33,849 bases of DNA from Acidimicrobium ferrooxidans DSM 10331 (GCA_945900735.1 CAMDJX010000008.1:1-33849), one strand, 5' to 3'; shown: positions 1-12,126, numbered from the stretch's first letter. A program made the numbers and translations. The notes: a model not told the origin generated them from the sequence alone.

Positions 1-743
1 AGACCAACGATTTCGATGTCGTCGCCAGTGTGAACCTTGCCCTGCTCTACCTTGCCGGTGACGACGGTGCCGCGACCAGTGATGGTGAACACGTCTTCGA
101 TTGGCATGAGGAATGGCTTGTCGAGTTCACGCTTTGGCTCTGGGATTGCTTCGTCGCATGCGCGGATCAGGTTCATGACCTGCTCTTGTGCATCGGCGTC
201 GCCCTGCAGTGCCTTCAACGCGGAAACGCGCACGACTGGTGCGGTGTCGCCTGGGAACTCGTATGCGTTGAGCAAGTCGCGAACTTCGATTTCGACGAGT
301 TCAAGGAGCTCTTCGTCTTCCACCATGTCTGCCTTGTTCAAAGCAACAACGATGTACGGAACGCCTACTTGGCGAGCGAGCAACACGTGCTCACGCGTCT
401 GTGGCATTGGGCCGTCGGTTGCAGCAACCACGAGGATTGCGCCGTCGACCTGTGCAGCACCGGTGATCATGTTCTTGATGTAGTCGGCGTGACCTGGCAT
501 GTCGACGTGTGCGTAGTGGCGCTTCTCTGACTCGTATTCGATGTGCGCGATGGAGATCGTGATACCACGAGCCTTCTCTTCTGGCGCCTTGTCGATCTGG
601 TCGAAAGCGGTGACCTCGGCCAGACCCTTGGTTGCCAAGGTGGCGGAGATTGCAGCGGTCAACGTGGTTTTGCCGTGGTCAATGTGACCCATGGTGCCGA
701 TGTTGACGTGTGGCTTATTGCGCTCGAACTTTGCCTTAGACAT
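1..743 (-). CDS. tuf: Elongation factor Tu, N-terminal 247 residues (3' end beyond the window)
   Basis: EF-Tu is the GTPase that delivers aminoacyl-tRNA to the ribosome A site. The reading frame starts [20 protein letters not shown] and holds the G1 loop GHIDHGKT (about 19-26), the switch I segment RGITIS, the switch II segment DMPGHADY and the G4 motif NKADM, then enters domain 2 ([13 protein letters not shown]) before the window ends. ATG at 743 is preceded by AAGGAG at good spacing. It lies 63 bases after fusA, the usual last place in the str operon. Identity is certain; the missing part is domain 3. Confidence 0.97.
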   Translation of the reverse strand, partial: MSKAKFERNKPHVNIGTMGHIDHGKTTLTAAISATLATKGLAEVTAFDQIDKAPEEKARGITISIAHIEYESEKRHYAHVDMPGHADYIKNMITGAAQVDGAILVVAATDGPMPQTREHVLLARQVGVPYIVVALNKADMVEDEELLELVEIEVRDLLNAYEFPGDTAPVVRVSALKALQGDADAQEQVMNLIRACDEAIPEPKRELDKPFLMPIEDVFTITGRGTVVTGKVEQGKVHTGDDIEIVG

Positions 744-806
744 TGCTACTCCTTGTTGCTTTTCTCTTTGTTTTTAAAATGAATAGATCTTGGAAGTGAG
801 TGCGGG

Positions 807-2891
807 CTATTCGCCACGTACTCGCTTGATGATTTCCTGTGCAATTACTTCAGGGACCTGCTGGTAACTATGGAACTGCATCGTGTAGGTAGCACGACCC
901 TGAGTGCGCGAACGCAGGTCTGTACTGTATCCGAACATTTCGGAAAGCGGCACTTGCGCCTTGATGTTCTGGGCGTTGCCGTTAGCTTCCATGCCCTCGA
1001 TACGGCCACGGCGGCTGGACAAGTCGCCCATTACGTCGCCCATGTAGTCGTCTGGGGTCACTACTTCAACACCCATGATTGGCTCCAAAATGATGGGGCC
1101 GGCCATTTGCGCTGCCTTACGGAAAGCCATCTGGCCCGCAATTTTGAACGCCATTTCGCTGGAGTCAACGTCGTGGTACTGACCGTCGACGAGCGACACC
1201 TTGACGTCCACCGTTGGGTAACCAGCAAGCACGCCGTTGTCGAGAGCCGACTGAATACCTTGGTTGGTTGGCTGAATGTATTCGCGAGGAATGCGTCCAC
1301 CGGTGATGTCGTCTTCGAAGACGTAACCGCCGCCGACGCCGCTTGGCTCGACAGTGATCTTGACAACAGCGAACTGACCAGAACCACCCGACTGCTTGAT
1401 GTGGCGATATTCGACCGACTCGACTTTTTTGGTGATGGTCTCGCGGTACGCCACTTGTGGCTTACCAACGGTTGCATCGACACCGAATTCGCGCTGCATA
1501 CGGTCGACAAGAATTTCGAGGTGCAACTCGCCCATTCCTGAAATAACTGTTTGCGCGGTTTCTTCGTCGGTACGTACGCGGAAGGTTGGGTCTTCATCGG
1601 ACAACGACTTCAGTGCTTTACCAAGCTTGTCTTGGTCGACTTTTGTCTTTGGCTCGATGGCCACGTGAATAACCGGTTCTGGAAATTCCATGCGCTCGAG
1701 AATGATTGGGTTGCCACGATCGCACAGGGTGTCACCAGTGGTGACCTCCTTGAAGCCGAGGCCGGCAACGATGTCGCCAGTCATTGCGGCATCGATGTCT
1801 TCGCGCTGGTTTGCGTGCATCAACAACAAGCGACCAATGCGCTCGCGCTTTTCTTTGGTCGAGTTGTATACCTCGTCGCCCTTATTGATGACGCCCGAGT
1901 ACACGCGGAAGTAGGTGAGACGACCGAATGGGTCGGCAACAATTTTGAAAGCCAAAGCCGAGAACGGTGCATCGTCGGATGGTTTGCGTGTGAGTGCTTC
2001 GTCGCTGTCTGGCTTCAAACCTGGGGTGTCTGGAATGTCGAGCGGGCTTGGCATGTAGTCGACAATGGCGTCGAGCATTTGCTGTACGCCCTTGTTCTTG
2101 AATGCAGAACCGCACAAGATGGGTACGAAAGAAAAGGAAAGCGTTCCCTTGCGGATACCCATGCGCAAATCGGCATCGGAAAGATCGCCGTTCTCGAGGT
2201 ACTTCTCCATCAACTCTTCGTCTTCGCTGGCAACAATATCGAGCAACTCGGCACGGTATTCCTTTGCCTTATCTACATACTCTGCAGGAATCTCGACGTC
2301 GGAATACTTGGAGTCTTTTTCGTCGCCGTCCCACACGATGGCCTTCATCTTGACGATGTCGATGATGCCCTGGTAGTTGGCTTCGCCGCCGTATGGCAAT
2401 TGCAGAACTGCTGGAACAGCCTGCAGGCGATCCTTGATCATGTCGAGGGTGCGATAGAAGTTGGCACCGGTGCGGTCCATCTTGTTGATGAAGCACATAC
2501 GAGGAACTTTGTACTTGTTTGCTTGGCGCCACACAGTTTCGGTTTGTGGCTCAACGCCGGCAACCGAGTCGAATACGGCAACTGCACCGTCGAGTACGCG
2601 CAACGAGCGCTCTACTTCAATGGTGAAGTCCACGTGGCCTGGGGTGTCGATGATGTTGATGCGATGATCACGCCAGAACGCTGTAGTTGCAGCCGAGGTA
2701 ATGGTGATGCCGCGCTCTTGTTCCTGCACCATGTGGTCCATCACGGCGCCACCTTCGTGCACTTCACCGATCTTGTATGTCTTACCCGTGTAATACAACA
2801 CGCGCTCGGTGGTGGTGGTTTTGCCTGCATCGATGTGGGCCATAATGCCAATGTTGCGGTAACGCTCTAACGGAAGATCACGCTTTGCCAT
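807..2891 (-). CDS. fusA: Elongation factor G
   Basis: EF-G is the translocation and ribosome-recycling GTPase. The 694-residue length is normal for the bacterial factor. Visible landmarks are the G1 loop AHIDAGKT (18-25), [10 protein letters not shown] in switch I, DTPGHVDF in switch II and [10 protein letters not shown] at G4. Later come domain II ([19 protein letters not shown]), domain IV ([21 protein letters not shown] is the start of the tRNA-mimicking arm region) and the C-terminal fold near [23 protein letters not shown] at 2891 has GAGGAA upstream. It sits 29 bases after rpsG and 63 before tuf, so it is probably cotranscribed with rpsL-rpsG-fusA-tuf. No anomaly seen. Confidence 0.98.
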   Translation of the reverse strand: MAKRDLPLERYRNIGIMAHIDAGKTTTTERVLYYTGKTYKIGEVHEGGAVMDHMVQEQERGITITSAATTAFWRDHRINIIDTPGHVDFTIEVERSLRVLDGAVAVFDSVAGVEPQTETVWRQANKYKVPRMCFINKMDRTGANFYRTLDMIKDRLQAVPAVLQLPYGGEANYQGIIDIVKMKAIVWDGDEKDSKYSDVEIPAEYVDKAKEYRAELLDIVASEDEELMEKYLENGDLSDADLRMGIRKGTLSFSFVPILCGSAFKNKGVQQMLDAIVDYMPSPLDIPDTPGLKPDSDEALTRKPSDDAPFSALAFKIVADPFGRLTYFRVYSGVINKGDEVYNSTKEKRERIGRLLLMHANQREDIDAAMTGDIVAGLGFKEVTTGDTLCDRGNPIILERMEFPEPVIHVAIEPKTKVDQDKLGKALKSLSDEDPTFRVRTDEETAQTVISGMGELHLEILVDRMQREFGVDATVGKPQVAYRETITKKVESVEYRHIKQSGGSGQFAVVKITVEPSGVGGGYVFEDDITGGRIPREYIQPTNQGIQSALDNGVLAGYPTVDVKVSLVDGQYHDVDSSEMAFKIAGQMAFRKAAQMAGPIILEPIMGVEVVTPDDYMGDVMGDLSSRRGRIEGMEANGNAQNIKAQVPLSEMFGYSTDLRSRTQGRATYTMQFHSYQQVPEVIAQEIIKRVRGE

Positions 2892-2920
2892 GGGGGTTGT
2901 TCCTCAAACTTCGTTGCCGA

Positions 2921-3391
2921 CTACCAGCGGTAGTGAGCAAAGGCCTTGTTCGACTCGGCCATCTTTTGCATATCATCACGCTTCTTCATCGATGCGCCCA
3001 AGCCATTGGATGCGTCCATAAGTTCGGCAGACAGACACTCGGCCATGGTCTTTTCACGACGTGAGCGAGCATTTTCTACGATCCAACGAATTGCCAATGT
3101 TGTGGCGCGACGTGGGCGTACTTCTACCGGCACCTGATAGGTGGCGCCACCAACACGGCGGCTGCGCACTTCAAGTGGGGGCTTGACGTTGTCGATGGCG
3201 CGCTTTACTGCTGCCAATGACTCGCCGCCTGTTTTAACTTCGATTGCTTTCATCGCGTCGTAGACGATGGACTGAGCGGTGCTCTTCTTGCCGTGCAACA
3301 TCACTTTGTTGACGAGCTGTGTAATGAGTAGTGAGCGATACACCGGATCTGGTGTCATCTCGCGACGAATTGCTGGACCTTTACGTGACAT
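2921..3391 (-). CDS. rpsG: 30S ribosomal protein S7
   Basis: S7 nucleates assembly of the 30S head by binding the 3' major domain of 16S rRNA and touches E-site tRNA. At 156 residues it has the usual bacterial length. Recognisable stretches are [20 protein letters not shown] at the N terminus, the [19 protein letters not shown] core and the C-terminal [21 protein letters not shown]-type tail. A strong GGCGGAAG ribosome site precedes ATG at 3391. It starts 11 bases after rpsL, so translational coupling is likely. In E. coli S7 represses its own operon from the rpsL-rpsG gap; that gap is too short here for the same structure. Confidence 0.97.
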   Translation of the reverse strand: MSRKGPAIRREMTPDPVYRSLLITQLVNKVMLHGKKSTAQSIVYDAMKAIEVKTGGESLAAVKRAIDNVKPPLEVRSRRVGGATYQVPVEVRPRRATTLAIRWIVENARSRREKTMAECLSAELMDASNGLGASMKKRDDMQKMAESNKAFAHYRW

Positions 3392-3402
3392 AGTTCTTCC
3401 GC

Positions 3403-3771
3403 CTACTTCTTCTTCGCGCCGTAACGACTACGTGCTTGCTTGCGATCTTTTACGCCGGCAGCATCGAGTGCGCCGCGAATAACTTTGTAACGAACACCTG
3501 GCAAGTCGCGAACACGACCGCCGCGAACCAACACAATGGAGTGCTCTTGCAAGTTGTGGCCTTCACCAGGAATGTATGCAGTGATTTCGACACCACTCGT
3601 GAGACGCACACGCGCAACCTTGCGCAATGCCGAGTTCGGCTTCTTTGGTGTGGTGGTAAATACGCGCGTGCAAACACCACGGCGCTGAGGTGAACCCTTG
3701 AGCGCGGGTGTCTTGGTCTTTGTCGACTTGGTGCTTCGACCTTGCCGAATCAACTGTTGAATAGTGGGCAC
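3403..3771 (-). CDS. rpsL: 30S ribosomal protein S12
   Basis: S12 lies at the decoding centre and controls accuracy; it is the classical target of streptomycin resistance. The 122-residue protein carries [12 protein letters not shown] (Lys43 retained) and [10 protein letters not shown]. The second resistance loop reads [13 protein letters not shown], with Arg at residue 88 (codon 3508-3510) where E. coli and M. tuberculosis have Lys. Asp89, the beta-methylthiolation site in many bacteria, is present. The start is GTG at 3771, preceded by AAAGG. It opens the str operon, 153 bases after rpoC. Confidence 0.97.
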   Translation of the reverse strand: MPTIQQLIRQGRSTKSTKTKTPALKGSPQRRGVCTRVFTTTPKKPNSALRKVARVRLTSGVEITAYIPGEGHNLQEHSIVLVRGGRVRDLPGVRYKVIRGALDAAGVKDRKQARSRYGAKKK

Positions 3772-3924
3772 GCGTTTACCTTTGCTGTTGCTGAAGTACT
3801 GATGGAATCTGGCGCTTCGGACAAGCCGAGGCGCTAGACAACGGACTGGAAATCCTACGGCTGCAGGCCGCCATACGGCAACCTGCCAGCCATGAGGTGC
3901 ACGGTCTCCCCTGCGGGAGGGCCG
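3772..3924 (-). promoter_or_regulatory. rpoC-rpsL spacer with several hairpins
   Basis: This 153-base gap separates rpoC from the str operon. It holds a 9-bp stem with a 5-base loop at 3812-3834 (GCGCTTCGG pairing with CCGAGGCGC, one G-T pair). A second hairpin sits directly after the rpoC stop at 3902-3924 (CTCCC/GGGAG core with CGG/CCG flanks). A small CGGC/GCCG hairpin lies near 3877-3889. None is followed by a T-run on the minus strand, so these are not clear intrinsic terminators. They may be RNA processing or attenuation structures, or 3' end protection for the rpoBC message. I cannot place a promoter for rpsL here with confidence. Confidence 0.45.
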
Positions 3925-6900
3925 CTATTGAGCTTGTTCTTCGCCAGACTCCGACTCAGCCGAAACATAATTGCCGTGCAAACCGGCCAAAAATGCTGCT
4001 GGATCCTCTTCGTCATCGCTGGAGTAATAGGCCATTGGCACATAATCCGGGGCGCTCACATCAAAGGCGTTGTAACGATCCATGCCCGAACCGGCTGGGA
4101 TCAACTTGCCAATGATGATGTTTTCCTTGAGGCCAACCAGGTTGTCTGCCTTGCCGTCGATTGCGGCTTCGGTGAGAACGCGGGTGGTTTCTTGGAATGA
4201 TGCTGCCGAGAGCCACGATTCGGTGGCCAACGATGCCTTGGTGATACCCATCAACTCGGGACGACCTTCGGCTGGACGCTTGCCCTGCTCGACCATGGCA
4301 CGGTTGGTGTCACGGAAGATTTTGGCATCGGCGCGCTCGCCTGGAAGGAACGTTGTGTCGCCTGGTTCTTGCACACCAACGCGACGTGTCATCTGACGAA
4401 CAATCAACTCGATGTGCTTGTCGTGAATCGAAACACCTTGGTCGCGATACACCTTCTGCACTTCTTCCACGAGATAAACCTGCGTCTCGCGAGGGCCCTT
4501 GATCTGCATCAGTTCCTTCGGGTCGAGTGGACCTTCGGTGATGCGATCTCCGGCGTTGATCTCTTGGCCGTCTTTCACGATTGGGCGGCTGCCTGTTGGC
4601 AACATCACTTCGTGTTCGACACCTTGATCGTCGATGACCTTGATTGGAATGCCCTTGCCCTCGTCTTCCAAGATGCGAACGACACCGGTGGCAAGTGCCA
4701 AGCGAGCCGAACCACGTGGGTTACGAGCTTCGAACAATTCAACGACGCGTGGCAAACCACCTGCGATGTCCTTACCTGCAACACCACCAGTGTGGAAAGT
4801 ACGCATGGTCAGCTGAGTACCAGGCTCACCAATTGACTGAGCAGCAATAACTCCTACTGCCTCACCCAACTCGATGGACTGCCCTGTTGCCAACGAACGG
4901 CCGTAGCACAATGCACACACACCGACTTCGGCGTCGCATGTAAGTACTGAACGCACGCGGATGCGGTTGACGGTTGCGTCATCGCGAAGTTCGTCCATGT
5001 CGGCGTCGCCGATGATGGTGTTCTTCTCGATCACGCGGCCGGTGCCGAGGGTGACGTCGTTCAACAATGCGCGACCGAACAACTTGGTTTCCAAGTATGC
5101 ACGAGTGTTTGCAGTGTCTTTTTGTACGTTGTCAATCCAGACACCAAGCGTTGTACCGCAGTCGTCTTCGCGAACAATCAATTCCTGCGCCACGTCGTGC
5201 AAACGACGGGTGAGGTAACCAGAGTCGGCGGTACGAAGTGCTGTGTCGACGAGACCTTTTCGCGCACCAGGGGTGGCAATGAAGTACTCGAGTGTTTCCA
5301 GACCTTCACGGAAGTTGCTCTTGATAGGGCGAGGAATCATGTCACCGCGAGGGTTGGCTACCAGTCCGCGCATACCGGCAATCTGACGCATCTGGGTCAT
5401 GTTTCCACGAGCACCAGAACCGATCATCATGTCGACTGGGTTGAACTTCAGTGCCTTGAACTCGGCTTCCATGGCCTTTTGAACATCGGCTGTTGCGTCT
5501 GTCCAAATGCGCACTTCTTGCTGACGGCGTTCGCCGTCGGTGATGATGCCGCGACGGAATTGGCCTTCGACCTTTTCTGCCTGCTTTTCGTAATCATCCA
5601 AGATGCCGCGCTTTGCCTTCGGTGTCTTGACGTCGTCTACTGAAACGGTGAGACCCGACTGGGTTGCGTAGCGGTAGCAGAGGTCTTTAATGCCGTCGAG
5701 TGCGAGAGCAATTTCGGACTTGGCGAAGTGATCGCTGAGTCGTTCTACGATCACACCGAATTCACGCTTGCGCAATGTCTCGTTGATGTGGCCGAAGCGC
5801 TCGACGAAGCCTGCTGGCAAACGCTCTTCAAATAACAAACGACCTGGCGTGGTGTCCACGTAAATCGTCTTGCCATTTGCATCGCGCTCGGCAATCTTGA
5901 TCTTGGCGTGCAAGTTGACAGTGCCTTCGTCTACTGCCTGAATCACTTCAAACAACTGACGGAACACACGGCCTTCACCCTTTTCGCCTTCACGAGCATC
6001 GGTGAGGTAATAGCCACCGATGACCAAGTCCTGCTGCGGGGTCACGATTGGACGACCCGAGGCTGGGCTCAAGATGTTGTTGGCGCTCAGCATCAGCACG
6101 CGTGCTTCTGCTTGTGCTTCAACCGACAACGGCAAGTGAACTGCCATCTGGTCGCCGTCGAAGTCGGCGTTAAACGCGGTGCAAACGAGTGGGTGCAACT
6201 GAATTGCCTTGCCCTCTACCAGCAACGGTTCGAACGCCTGAATTCCAAGTCGGTGCAACGTCGGAGCGCGGTTCAACAGAACTGGATGCTCCTTAATGAC
6301 GTCTTCCAACACGTCCCACACTTGTGGCCTACGACGCTCCACCATGCGCTTTGCGCTCTTGATGTTTTGCGCCAACTGCTGATCGACCAAGCGCTTCATT
6401 ACGAAAGGCTTGAACAACTCGAGTGCCATCAGCTTCGGCAGACCACACTGCTGCAAACGCAGCGTTGGGCCGGCAACGATTACTGAACGACCGGAGTAGT
6501 CGACGCGCTTGCCGAGCAAGTTCTGACGGAAACGTCCTTGCTTACCCTTGAGCATGTCGGACAACGACTTCAATGGACGGTTGCCTGGGCCCGTTACTGG
6601 ACGACCACGACGACCGTTGTCGAACAACGCGTCGGATGCTTCTTGCAGCATGCGCTTTTCGTTGTTGACGATGATCTCTGGTGCACCCAAGTCGAGCAAG
6701 CGACGCAAACGGTTGTTGCGGTTGATCACGCGACGGTACAAGTCGTTCAAGTCGGACGTTGCGAAACGGCCACCATCGAGCTGCACCATTGGGCGCAGGT
6801 CGGGAGGAATAACTGGAATGACGTCGAGCACCATTGCTTTTGGATTGTTGACAAGGCGGCCTGAGTCGTCGCGACGGTTGAACGACGCAATGATCTTCAA

Positions 6901-7854
6901 GCGCTTGATTGCCTTCTGCTTACGCTGCGTGCTGAGTACTTTGCCCTTGAAGCCATTAGTGATGGCATCGCGCAACAACAACTCTTCTGCGTCGAAGTCG
7001 ATGGTGTCGATAAGCGACTTGATCGCTTCTGCACCGGTGCCGCCAACGAAGTATTCGCCGTAGCGATCCTTAATTTCGCGCCACAATTCTTCGTCTTCAA
7101 CAATCATGCGCGAGTGCATCTTGCCGAACGTGTCGTGTGCGCGCTGGATTAAGTCCACCTCTTTGCCGTAACGATCGGCAATCATCGAGAGGTCTTTGTC
7201 GATCAACTTCTGGCGCGCGCGAATGTCGGCGTCTTTGGCGCCAGACTTCTCGAGTTCCTTCAGCTCTGCTTCGGCATCCTTTTGACGCTGCTTCAGATCC
7301 TTTTCGCGGTTCTTGATCAACTGTTCGGTGTCCTCGCGGAGCACTTCTTCCAGTTCGGTCATGTCGGCGTGGCGCTTGTCGGCGTCCACACTGCTGACCA
7401 ACCATGCAGCGAAGTAAATGACCTTCTCCAACTGCTTGGCCTTGATTTCGTCGCGTGGCTCGAGGCCGCCCAACAAATATGCCAACCATGAACGGGTTCC
7501 GCGTAGGTACCAAATGTGTACAACCGGTGCAGCCAACTCGATGTGGCCCATGCGCTCGCGACGGACCTTAGAACGGGTTACTTCAACGCCACACTTTTCG
7601 CAGATGATGCCCTTAAAACGGACACGCTTGTACTTACCGCAGTAGCACTCCCAGTCGCGTGTTGGTCCGAATGTCTTTTCGCAGAACAAACCGTCGCGCT
7701 CTGGGCGCAAGGTGCGGTAGTTGATGGTCTCGGGCTTCTTTACTTCACCTCGCGACCAGTCGCGAATGTCGTCGGCCGTGGCCAAACCAATGCGCAGCTG
7801 TTCAAAGCTATTGACGTCAACTTTGTTCTTGATGTCGGTTGCTAAGTCGGACAT
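3925..7854 (-). CDS. rpoC: DNA-directed RNA polymerase subunit beta'
   Basis: The 1309-residue beta' subunit is close to the length of other actinobacterial RpoC proteins. The N-terminal zinc site is C70, C72, C85 and C88 (CYCGKYKR and CEKCGVEV). The catalytic magnesium loop NADFDGDQM is at about 562-570. The second zinc site [13 protein letters not shown] lies near residue 900, followed by the trigger-loop region [17 protein letters not shown] charged, probably helical stretch at about 165-245 (rich in K, E and Q) matches the extra segment common near the clamp in actinobacterial beta'. It follows rpoB by 64 bases on the same strand. No broken motif was seen. Confidence 0.98.
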   Translation of the reverse strand: MSDLATDIKNKVDVNSFEQLRIGLATADDIRDWSRGEVKKPETINYRTLRPERDGLFCEKTFGPTRDWECYCGKYKRVRFKGIICEKCGVEVTRSKVRRERMGHIELAAPVVHIWYLRGTRSWLAYLLGGLEPRDEIKAKQLEKVIYFAAWLVSSVDADKRHADMTELEEVLREDTEQLIKNREKDLKQRQKDAEAELKELEKSGAKDADIRARQKLIDKDLSMIADRYGKEVDLIQRAHDTFGKMHSRMIVEDEELWREIKDRYGEYFVGGTGAEAIKSLIDTIDFDAEELLLRDAITNGFKGKVLSTQRKQKAIKRLKIIASFNRRDDSGRLVNNPKAMVLDVIPVIPPDLRPMVQLDGGRFATSDLNDLYRRVINRNNRLRRLLDLGAPEIIVNNEKRMLQEASDALFDNGRRGRPVTGPGNRPLKSLSDMLKGKQGRFRQNLLGKRVDYSGRSVIVAGPTLRLQQCGLPKLMALELFKPFVMKRLVDQQLAQNIKSAKRMVERRRPQVWDVLEDVIKEHPVLLNRAPTLHRLGIQAFEPLLVEGKAIQLHPLVCTAFNADFDGDQMAVHLPLSVEAQAEARVLMLSANNILSPASGRPIVTPQQDLVIGGYYLTDAREGEKGEGRVFRQLFEVIQAVDEGTVNLHAKIKIAERDANGKTIYVDTTPGRLLFEERLPAGFVERFGHINETLRKREFGVIVERLSDHFAKSEIALALDGIKDLCYRYATQSGLTVSVDDVKTPKAKRGILDDYEKQAEKVEGQFRRGIITDGERRQQEVRIWTDATADVQKAMEAEFKALKFNPVDMMIGSGARGNMTQMRQIAGMRGLVANPRGDMIPRPIKSNFREGLETLEYFIATPGARKGLVDTALRTADSGYLTRRLHDVAQELIVREDDCGTTLGVWIDNVQKDTANTRAYLETKLFGRALLNDVTLGTGRVIEKNTIIGDADMDELRDDATVNRIRVRSVLTCDAEVGVCALCYGRSLATGQSIELGEAVGVIAAQSIGEPGTQLTMRTFHTGGVAGKDIAGGLPRVVELFEARNPRGSARLALATGVVRILEDEGKGIPIKVIDDQGVEHEVMLPTGSRPIVKDGQEINAGDRITEGPLDPKELMQIKGPRETQVYLVEEVQKVYRDQGVSIHDKHIELIVRQMTRRVGVQEPGDTTFLPGERADAKIFRDTNRAMVEQGKRPAEGRPELMGITKASLATESWLSAASFQETTRVLTEAAIDGKADNLVGLKENIIIGKLIPAGSGMDRYNAFDVSAPDYVPMAYYSSDDEEDPAAFLAGLHGNYVSAESESGEEQAQ

Positions 7855-7918
7855 AGTTTTCCTTCTTCCTAATTCTTGTCAGCGTCAATTCTTCGATTTA
7901 CAAAACTGCTTGTGTGGG

Positions 7919-10900
7919 TTAGTAGGCCTTCTCGCGACGGCGCTCACGATCACGGTCGTCTGCATCTGAACCACGCTCTGGGCGTGAGATGTCGACACCG
8001 AGTTCTTGAGTGGCGCGGAAGACGTCTTCGTCCATGTCGGTAAGTTCAATGTTCTTACCTTCATTGGAGATGACTTCTACGTCGAGACACAGGGCCTGCA
8101 TTTCCTTCATCAGCACCTTGAAGCTTTCTGGGATGCCTGGCTCTGGAATGTTCTCGCCCTTCACAATTGCTTCGTACACGCGAACGCGACCAAGCACGTC
8201 GTCGGACTTGATGGTGAGCAATTCCTGCAAGCAGTAAGCCGCACCATAAGCCTCGAGTGCCCACACTTCCATTTCGCCGAAGCGCTGACCACCGAACTGT
8301 GCTTTACCACCCAAAGGTTGCTGAGTGATCATGCTGTACGGGCCAGTTGAACGGGCGTGAATCTTGTCGTCGACCATGTGCGACAACTTGATGATGTACA
8401 TGTAGCCAACCATTGTTGGGTTGTCGTAGTACTCGCCTGTTCGGCCGTTACGCAACTGCATCTTGCCGTCTTCGCCAATCAGACGCTTGCCGTCGGACGA
8501 TTCTGGGTTGAGGTTACGCAAGATCGACTGAATAGTTGGGTGCGGTCCTGCAGCCTCTTCTTCGTCCCAGTGAGCGCCGTCGAACACCGGCGTTGCAACA
8601 AATGTTGCAGGCTTGGTGTTAATGCGTGTCTTGGTTTCGGTGCCGCGAATTGGTGAAGCACCGACGGTCTTGCTGTTCTTGGTGTCGTTCCAACCCCATC
8701 GTGCGCAGTAGCCAAGGTGGGCTTCCAATACCTGGCCGATGTTCATACGGCTTGGTACGCCAAGTGGGTTGAGAATGATGTCGACTGGGGTGCCGTCTTC
8801 CATGTATGGCATGTCTTCGATTGGAAGAATCTTGGAGATAACACCCTTGTTGCCGTGGCGTCCTGCCAACTTGTCGCCAACACTGATCTTGCGCTTTTGC
8901 GCAACATAAATGCGAACAAGTTGGTTTACACCTGGTGGCAATTCGTCGCCTGCTTCGCGGTCGCCCGGGTCGCGGGAGAGCACTTTGACGTCGATGACTT
9001 TTCCGTTTTCACCGTGCGGAACTTTGAGGCTGGTGTCGCGAACTTCACGAGCCTTCTCACCGAAGATGGCGCGCAAGAGGCGCTCTTCTGGTGTCAGTTC
9101 GGTTTCGCCCTTCGGCGTAACTTTGCCAACCAATACGTCGCCAGGGCCCACTTCGGCACCGACGCGAATGATTCCGCGATCGTCCAAGTCAGCCAAAATG
9201 TCGTCGGACAAGTTTGGAATGTCGCGAGTGATTTCTTCTGGCCCAAGCTTGGTGTCACGAGCATCCACTTCGTATTCCTTGATGTGGATGGATGTAAGCA
9301 CGTCTTCTTTAACTAAACGCTCGCTCAAGATGATGGCGTCTTCGAAGTTGTAGCCCTCCCATGGCATAAATGCCACGAGCAAGTTTTTGCCAAGTGCAAG
9401 TTCGCCCATGTCGGTTGAAGGGCCGTCTGCAAGCAAGTCGCCCTTCTTGACTGTCTGGCCTTCTTTAACACGAACGATGTGGTTGATGCACGTGTCTTGG
9501 TTGGAACGACGGAACTTGAACAGCTTGTGCTCGCCTTCCGCTTTCTTCAAGTTGTCGTACGCAATCACAATTGCATCGCCGGAAACAGACGTGACCGTGC
9601 CCGAGTCTTTTGCAAGAATCAAGTCGGCGCCGTCGCGTGCTGCACGCAATTCCATGCCGGTTCCGATGTATGGCGCTTCTGCGCGCAACAGTGGAACAGC
9701 CTGACGTTGCATGTTGGCACCCATCAACGCGCGGTTGGCGTCGTCGTGCTCAAGGAACGGAATCAATGCGGTTGCAACCGAAATGATTTGCTTGGCCGAA
9801 ACGTCGATGAAGTCGACTTCGGTGCCTGGAACGTAAGCGATGTCGGTGGTGGAACCGAAGAAGCTCTCGGCTTCCAACATCTTCTTCAAGTCGTCCAAGC
9901 TGGCTGCCTGCGGCGAACGACGTACAAGAACGCGATCACCCTTGAAGGTGTTGTCGGCGTTCAGTGGCGTGTTGGCCTGAGCAACGACGTAGTTCTCTTC
10001 TTCGTCAGCTGGCATGTACACGATTTCATCGGTGACCTTGCCGTTGCGAACGCGACGGTATGGGCTCTCGATGAAACCAAATGGGTTGACGCGCGCGTAC
10101 GTGGACAACGCACCAATCAGACCAATGTTTGGACCTTCTGGTGTCTCAATTGGGCACATACGGCCGTAGTGAGAAAAGTGGACGTCGCGGACTTCGAAAC
10201 CTGCGCGCTCACGGCTGAGGCCACCAGGCCCAAGTGCCGACAAACGACGACGGTGCGTAAGGCCCGACAATGGGTTCACCTGGTCCATAAATTGCGACAA
10301 CTGCGAAGTTCCGAAGAACTCTTTGATCGAAGCAACAACTGGACGCACGTTAATAAGTGTCTGTGGCGAAATGGCTTCCACGTCTTGGGTGGTCATGCGC
10401 TCGCGCACCACTCGCTCCATACGTGACAGACCAATGCGAACCTGGTTCTGAATCAATTCGCCAACCGAGCGGATGCGGCGGTTTGCGAAGTGGTCCTGGT
10501 CATCCAAGCGGTAGCCAGGTTCTTGCTTCACGAGGTGCAACAAGTACGTAATCGTTGCAAGCACTTCGCAACGGCTGAGTACGTCTTGACCTTCGGTCGG
10601 AACATCGAGCTGACCAAGTTCGGTGCCGTTCTTCAAACCAAACAGCTGGCCAACCTTTTCAATCTCGGCGCCCAACTTGCGGTTGAGCTTGTAGCGACCT
10701 ACGCGCGACAAGTCGTAACGGCGGTTCTCGAAGAAAGCAGTTTCGAAGTAAGCGCGAGCCGACTCGACGTTTGGTGGTTCGCCCGGACGAGCGCGCTTGT
10801 AAATTTCGACGAGTGCCTCTTCGCGGGTTGGCGCGATTGGGCGCTCCTTTTCCCACTGGCCCTCAAGGAAGTCGAAGTAGTTAACAAAACGATCGAGGAA

Positions 10901-11554
10901 GCCTGGTGCGTTCTCTTCGTCGTAACCCAATGCACGAAGCAAGGTGAAGATGCCAAGACGACGCTTGCGAGCAACGCGGGTACCGGCTGTAACGCCCTTA
11001 CCTGGCTTGTGCTCGACGTCGAACTCGAGCCATTCGCCGCGGTATGGGTGAATGGTGCCCTTTACCAACTGGTGCTTGGACAAGTTACGGAGGCGGTAAC
11101 GCTCGCCTGGTTCGAAAATGACGCCAGGTGAACGAACAAGCTGCGATACGACAACACGCTCGGTGCCGTTAATAACGAAGGTTCCCTTTTCGGTCATCTT
11201 CGGGAAGTCGCCCATGAACACGGTCTGCTCTTTGATTTCACCGGTTGGCTTGTTGAGGAATCGTGCGCGCACAAACACTGGCGACGCATACGTCATGTCG
11301 CGTTCGCGGCATTCGGCAACAGTGAACTTTGGTTTCGGGCAAAGATCTTCGTCGTCTGGGTCGAACTCGAGTTCGAGTTGCAGATCGTCGGAGAATCCCT
11401 TGATTGGGGAAATGTCGTCGAACGCTTCCTTCAATCCTTCTTTAAGGAACCACTCGAAACTCTCGCGTTGTACGGCGATGAGGTCGGGAAGTTCGAGGGT
11501 TTCTGGAAGGGTCGCGAACGAATATCGTTCGCGTGCAGACGCACGTGAGGCCAC
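7919..11554 (-). CDS. rpoB: DNA-directed RNA polymerase subunit beta
   Basis: The 1211-residue beta subunit begins at GTG 11554, with CAGGAG just upstream. The rifampicin pocket reads [20 protein letters not shown] and then [18 protein letters not shown]. The residues usually mutated in resistance (E. coli Q513, D516, H526, S531, L533) are the sensitive type. E. coli position 518, normally Asn, is Val (residue 426, codon 10277-10279). Further on are [17 protein letters not shown], the KGDRVLVRR-type lobe and the C-terminal [20 protein letters not shown] that anchors beta'. Transcribed with rpoC and preceded by a structured spacer after rplL. Confidence 0.98.
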   Translation of the reverse strand: MASRASARERYSFATLPETLELPDLIAVQRESFEWFLKEGLKEAFDDISPIKGFSDDLQLELEFDPDDEDLCPKPKFTVAECRERDMTYASPVFVRARFLNKPTGEIKEQTVFMGDFPKMTEKGTFVINGTERVVVSQLVRSPGVIFEPGERYRLRNLSKHQLVKGTIHPYRGEWLEFDVEHKPGKGVTAGTRVARKRRLGIFTLLRALGYDEENAPGFLDRFVNYFDFLEGQWEKERPIAPTREEALVEIYKRARPGEPPNVESARAYFETAFFENRRYDLSRVGRYKLNRKLGAEIEKVGQLFGLKNGTELGQLDVPTEGQDVLSRCEVLATITYLLHLVKQEPGYRLDDQDHFANRRIRSVGELIQNQVRIGLSRMERVVRERMTTQDVEAISPQTLINVRPVVASIKEFFGTSQLSQFMDQVNPLSGLTHRRRLSALGPGGLSRERAGFEVRDVHFSHYGRMCPIETPEGPNIGLIGALSTYARVNPFGFIESPYRRVRNGKVTDEIVYMPADEEENYVVAQANTPLNADNTFKGDRVLVRRSPQAASLDDLKKMLEAESFFGSTTDIAYVPGTEVDFIDVSAKQIISVATALIPFLEHDDANRALMGANMQRQAVPLLRAEAPYIGTGMELRAARDGADLILAKDSGTVTSVSGDAIVIAYDNLKKAEGEHKLFKFRRSNQDTCINHIVRVKEGQTVKKGDLLADGPSTDMGELALGKNLLVAFMPWEGYNFEDAIILSERLVKEDVLTSIHIKEYEVDARDTKLGPEEITRDIPNLSDDILADLDDRGIIRVGAEVGPGDVLVGKVTPKGETELTPEERLLRAIFGEKAREVRDTSLKVPHGENGKVIDVKVLSRDPGDREAGDELPPGVNQLVRIYVAQKRKISVGDKLAGRHGNKGVISKILPIEDMPYMEDGTPVDIILNPLGVPSRMNIGQVLEAHLGYCARWGWNDTKNSKTVGASPIRGTETKTRINTKPATFVATPVFDGAHWDEEEAAGPHPTIQSILRNLNPESSDGKRLIGEDGKMQLRNGRTGEYYDNPTMVGYMYIIKLSHMVDDKIHARSTGPYSMITQQPLGGKAQFGGQRFGEMEVWALEAYGAAYCLQELLTIKSDDVLGRVRVYEAIVKGENIPEPGIPESFKVLMKEMQALCLDVEVISNEGKNIELTDMDEDVFRATQELGVDISRPERGSDADDRDRERRREKAY

Positions 11555-11639
11555 TGAGTTACTCCTGATCGAGAAGCGATGAATACGATTCGACGCGCCA
11601 GATGAACGACCTTGGGGGGAAGTTCAGGGGGCGACGCAC

Positions 11640-11684
11640 GGCAACGGACTAGGCTACCGCCGTTTTTGCGGTTTGCGCCTTGCC
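11640..11684 (-). promoter_or_regulatory. Structured hairpin in the rplL-rpoB spacer
   Basis: In the 191-base gap between rplL and rpoB the minus strand can form a layered stem. GGCAA pairs with TTGCC at the base, GGC with GCC above it, and ACCGC with GCGGT around an AAAAACG loop. No T-run follows, so it is not a simple terminator. In E. coli the same interval carries an attenuator and an RNase III processing site that set the ratio of L7/L12 to polymerase. A comparable role here is inference from position and structure only. Confidence 0.45.
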
Positions 11685-11745
11685 CGTTATGCAGTTCTGC
11701 GGCTCGGGGCCAAATACCTCGAACCCACAGACCTGATAAGTGGTG

Positions 11746-12126
11746 TTATTGCAGTTCGACGACTGCGCCGGCCTCTTCCAGCTTGGCCTTTGCCTTGGCG
11801 GCATCGTCCTTGCTGACCTTCTCGAGGACTGGCTTTGGAGCGCCATCGACCAAGTCTTTGGCTTCTTTGAGGCCCAGGCTGGTGAGCTCGCGCACGACCT
11901 TGATGACCTGAATCTTCTGAGCGCCGCCCTCTTTGAGGACAACGGTGAACTCGTCTTTTTCTGCTGCGGCTTCTGGTGCTGCTGCTCCGCCGCCTGCCAC
12001 TGCAACTGCTGCTGGAGCGGCTGCGGTAACGCCGAACTTCTCTTCGAATGCATCGAGCAAGTCCTTCAATTCAAGAACTGTCAATTCTGCGATTCCGTCA
12101 AGAATCTGGTCTTTGGTGAGTGCCAT
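11746..12126 (-). CDS. rplL: 50S ribosomal protein L7/L12
   Basis: L12 forms the mobile stalk dimers that recruit translation GTPases. The 126-residue protein has the N-terminal dimerisation helices (about 1-32, with [17 protein letters not shown]), then an Ala-rich hinge (about 33-55, [20 protein letters not shown]). The globular C-terminal domain starts at [12 protein letters not shown] and includes the factor-binding helix around [23 protein letters not shown] at 12126 has AGGAG upstream. It follows rplJ by 74 bases and is followed by the hairpin-bearing spacer before rpoB. Confidence 0.97.
   Translation of the reverse strand: MALTKDQILDGIAELTVLELKDLLDAFEEKFGVTAAAPAAVAVAGGGAAAPEAAAEKDEFTVVLKEGGAQKIQVIKVVRELTSLGLKEAKDLVDGAPKPVLEKVSKDDAAKAKAKLEEAGAVVELQ

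Noticed and set aside
10175-10177. Phe in VHFSHYG of RpoB as a rifampicin cluster II change
   Set aside because: On recount this is E. coli position 552, not 564; the ETPEGPN motif with Pro564 is unchanged.
870-11131. Long plus-strand open frames opposite fusA, rpoC and rpoB
   Set aside because: They are antisense shadows of strongly codon-biased genes and show no recognisable domain.
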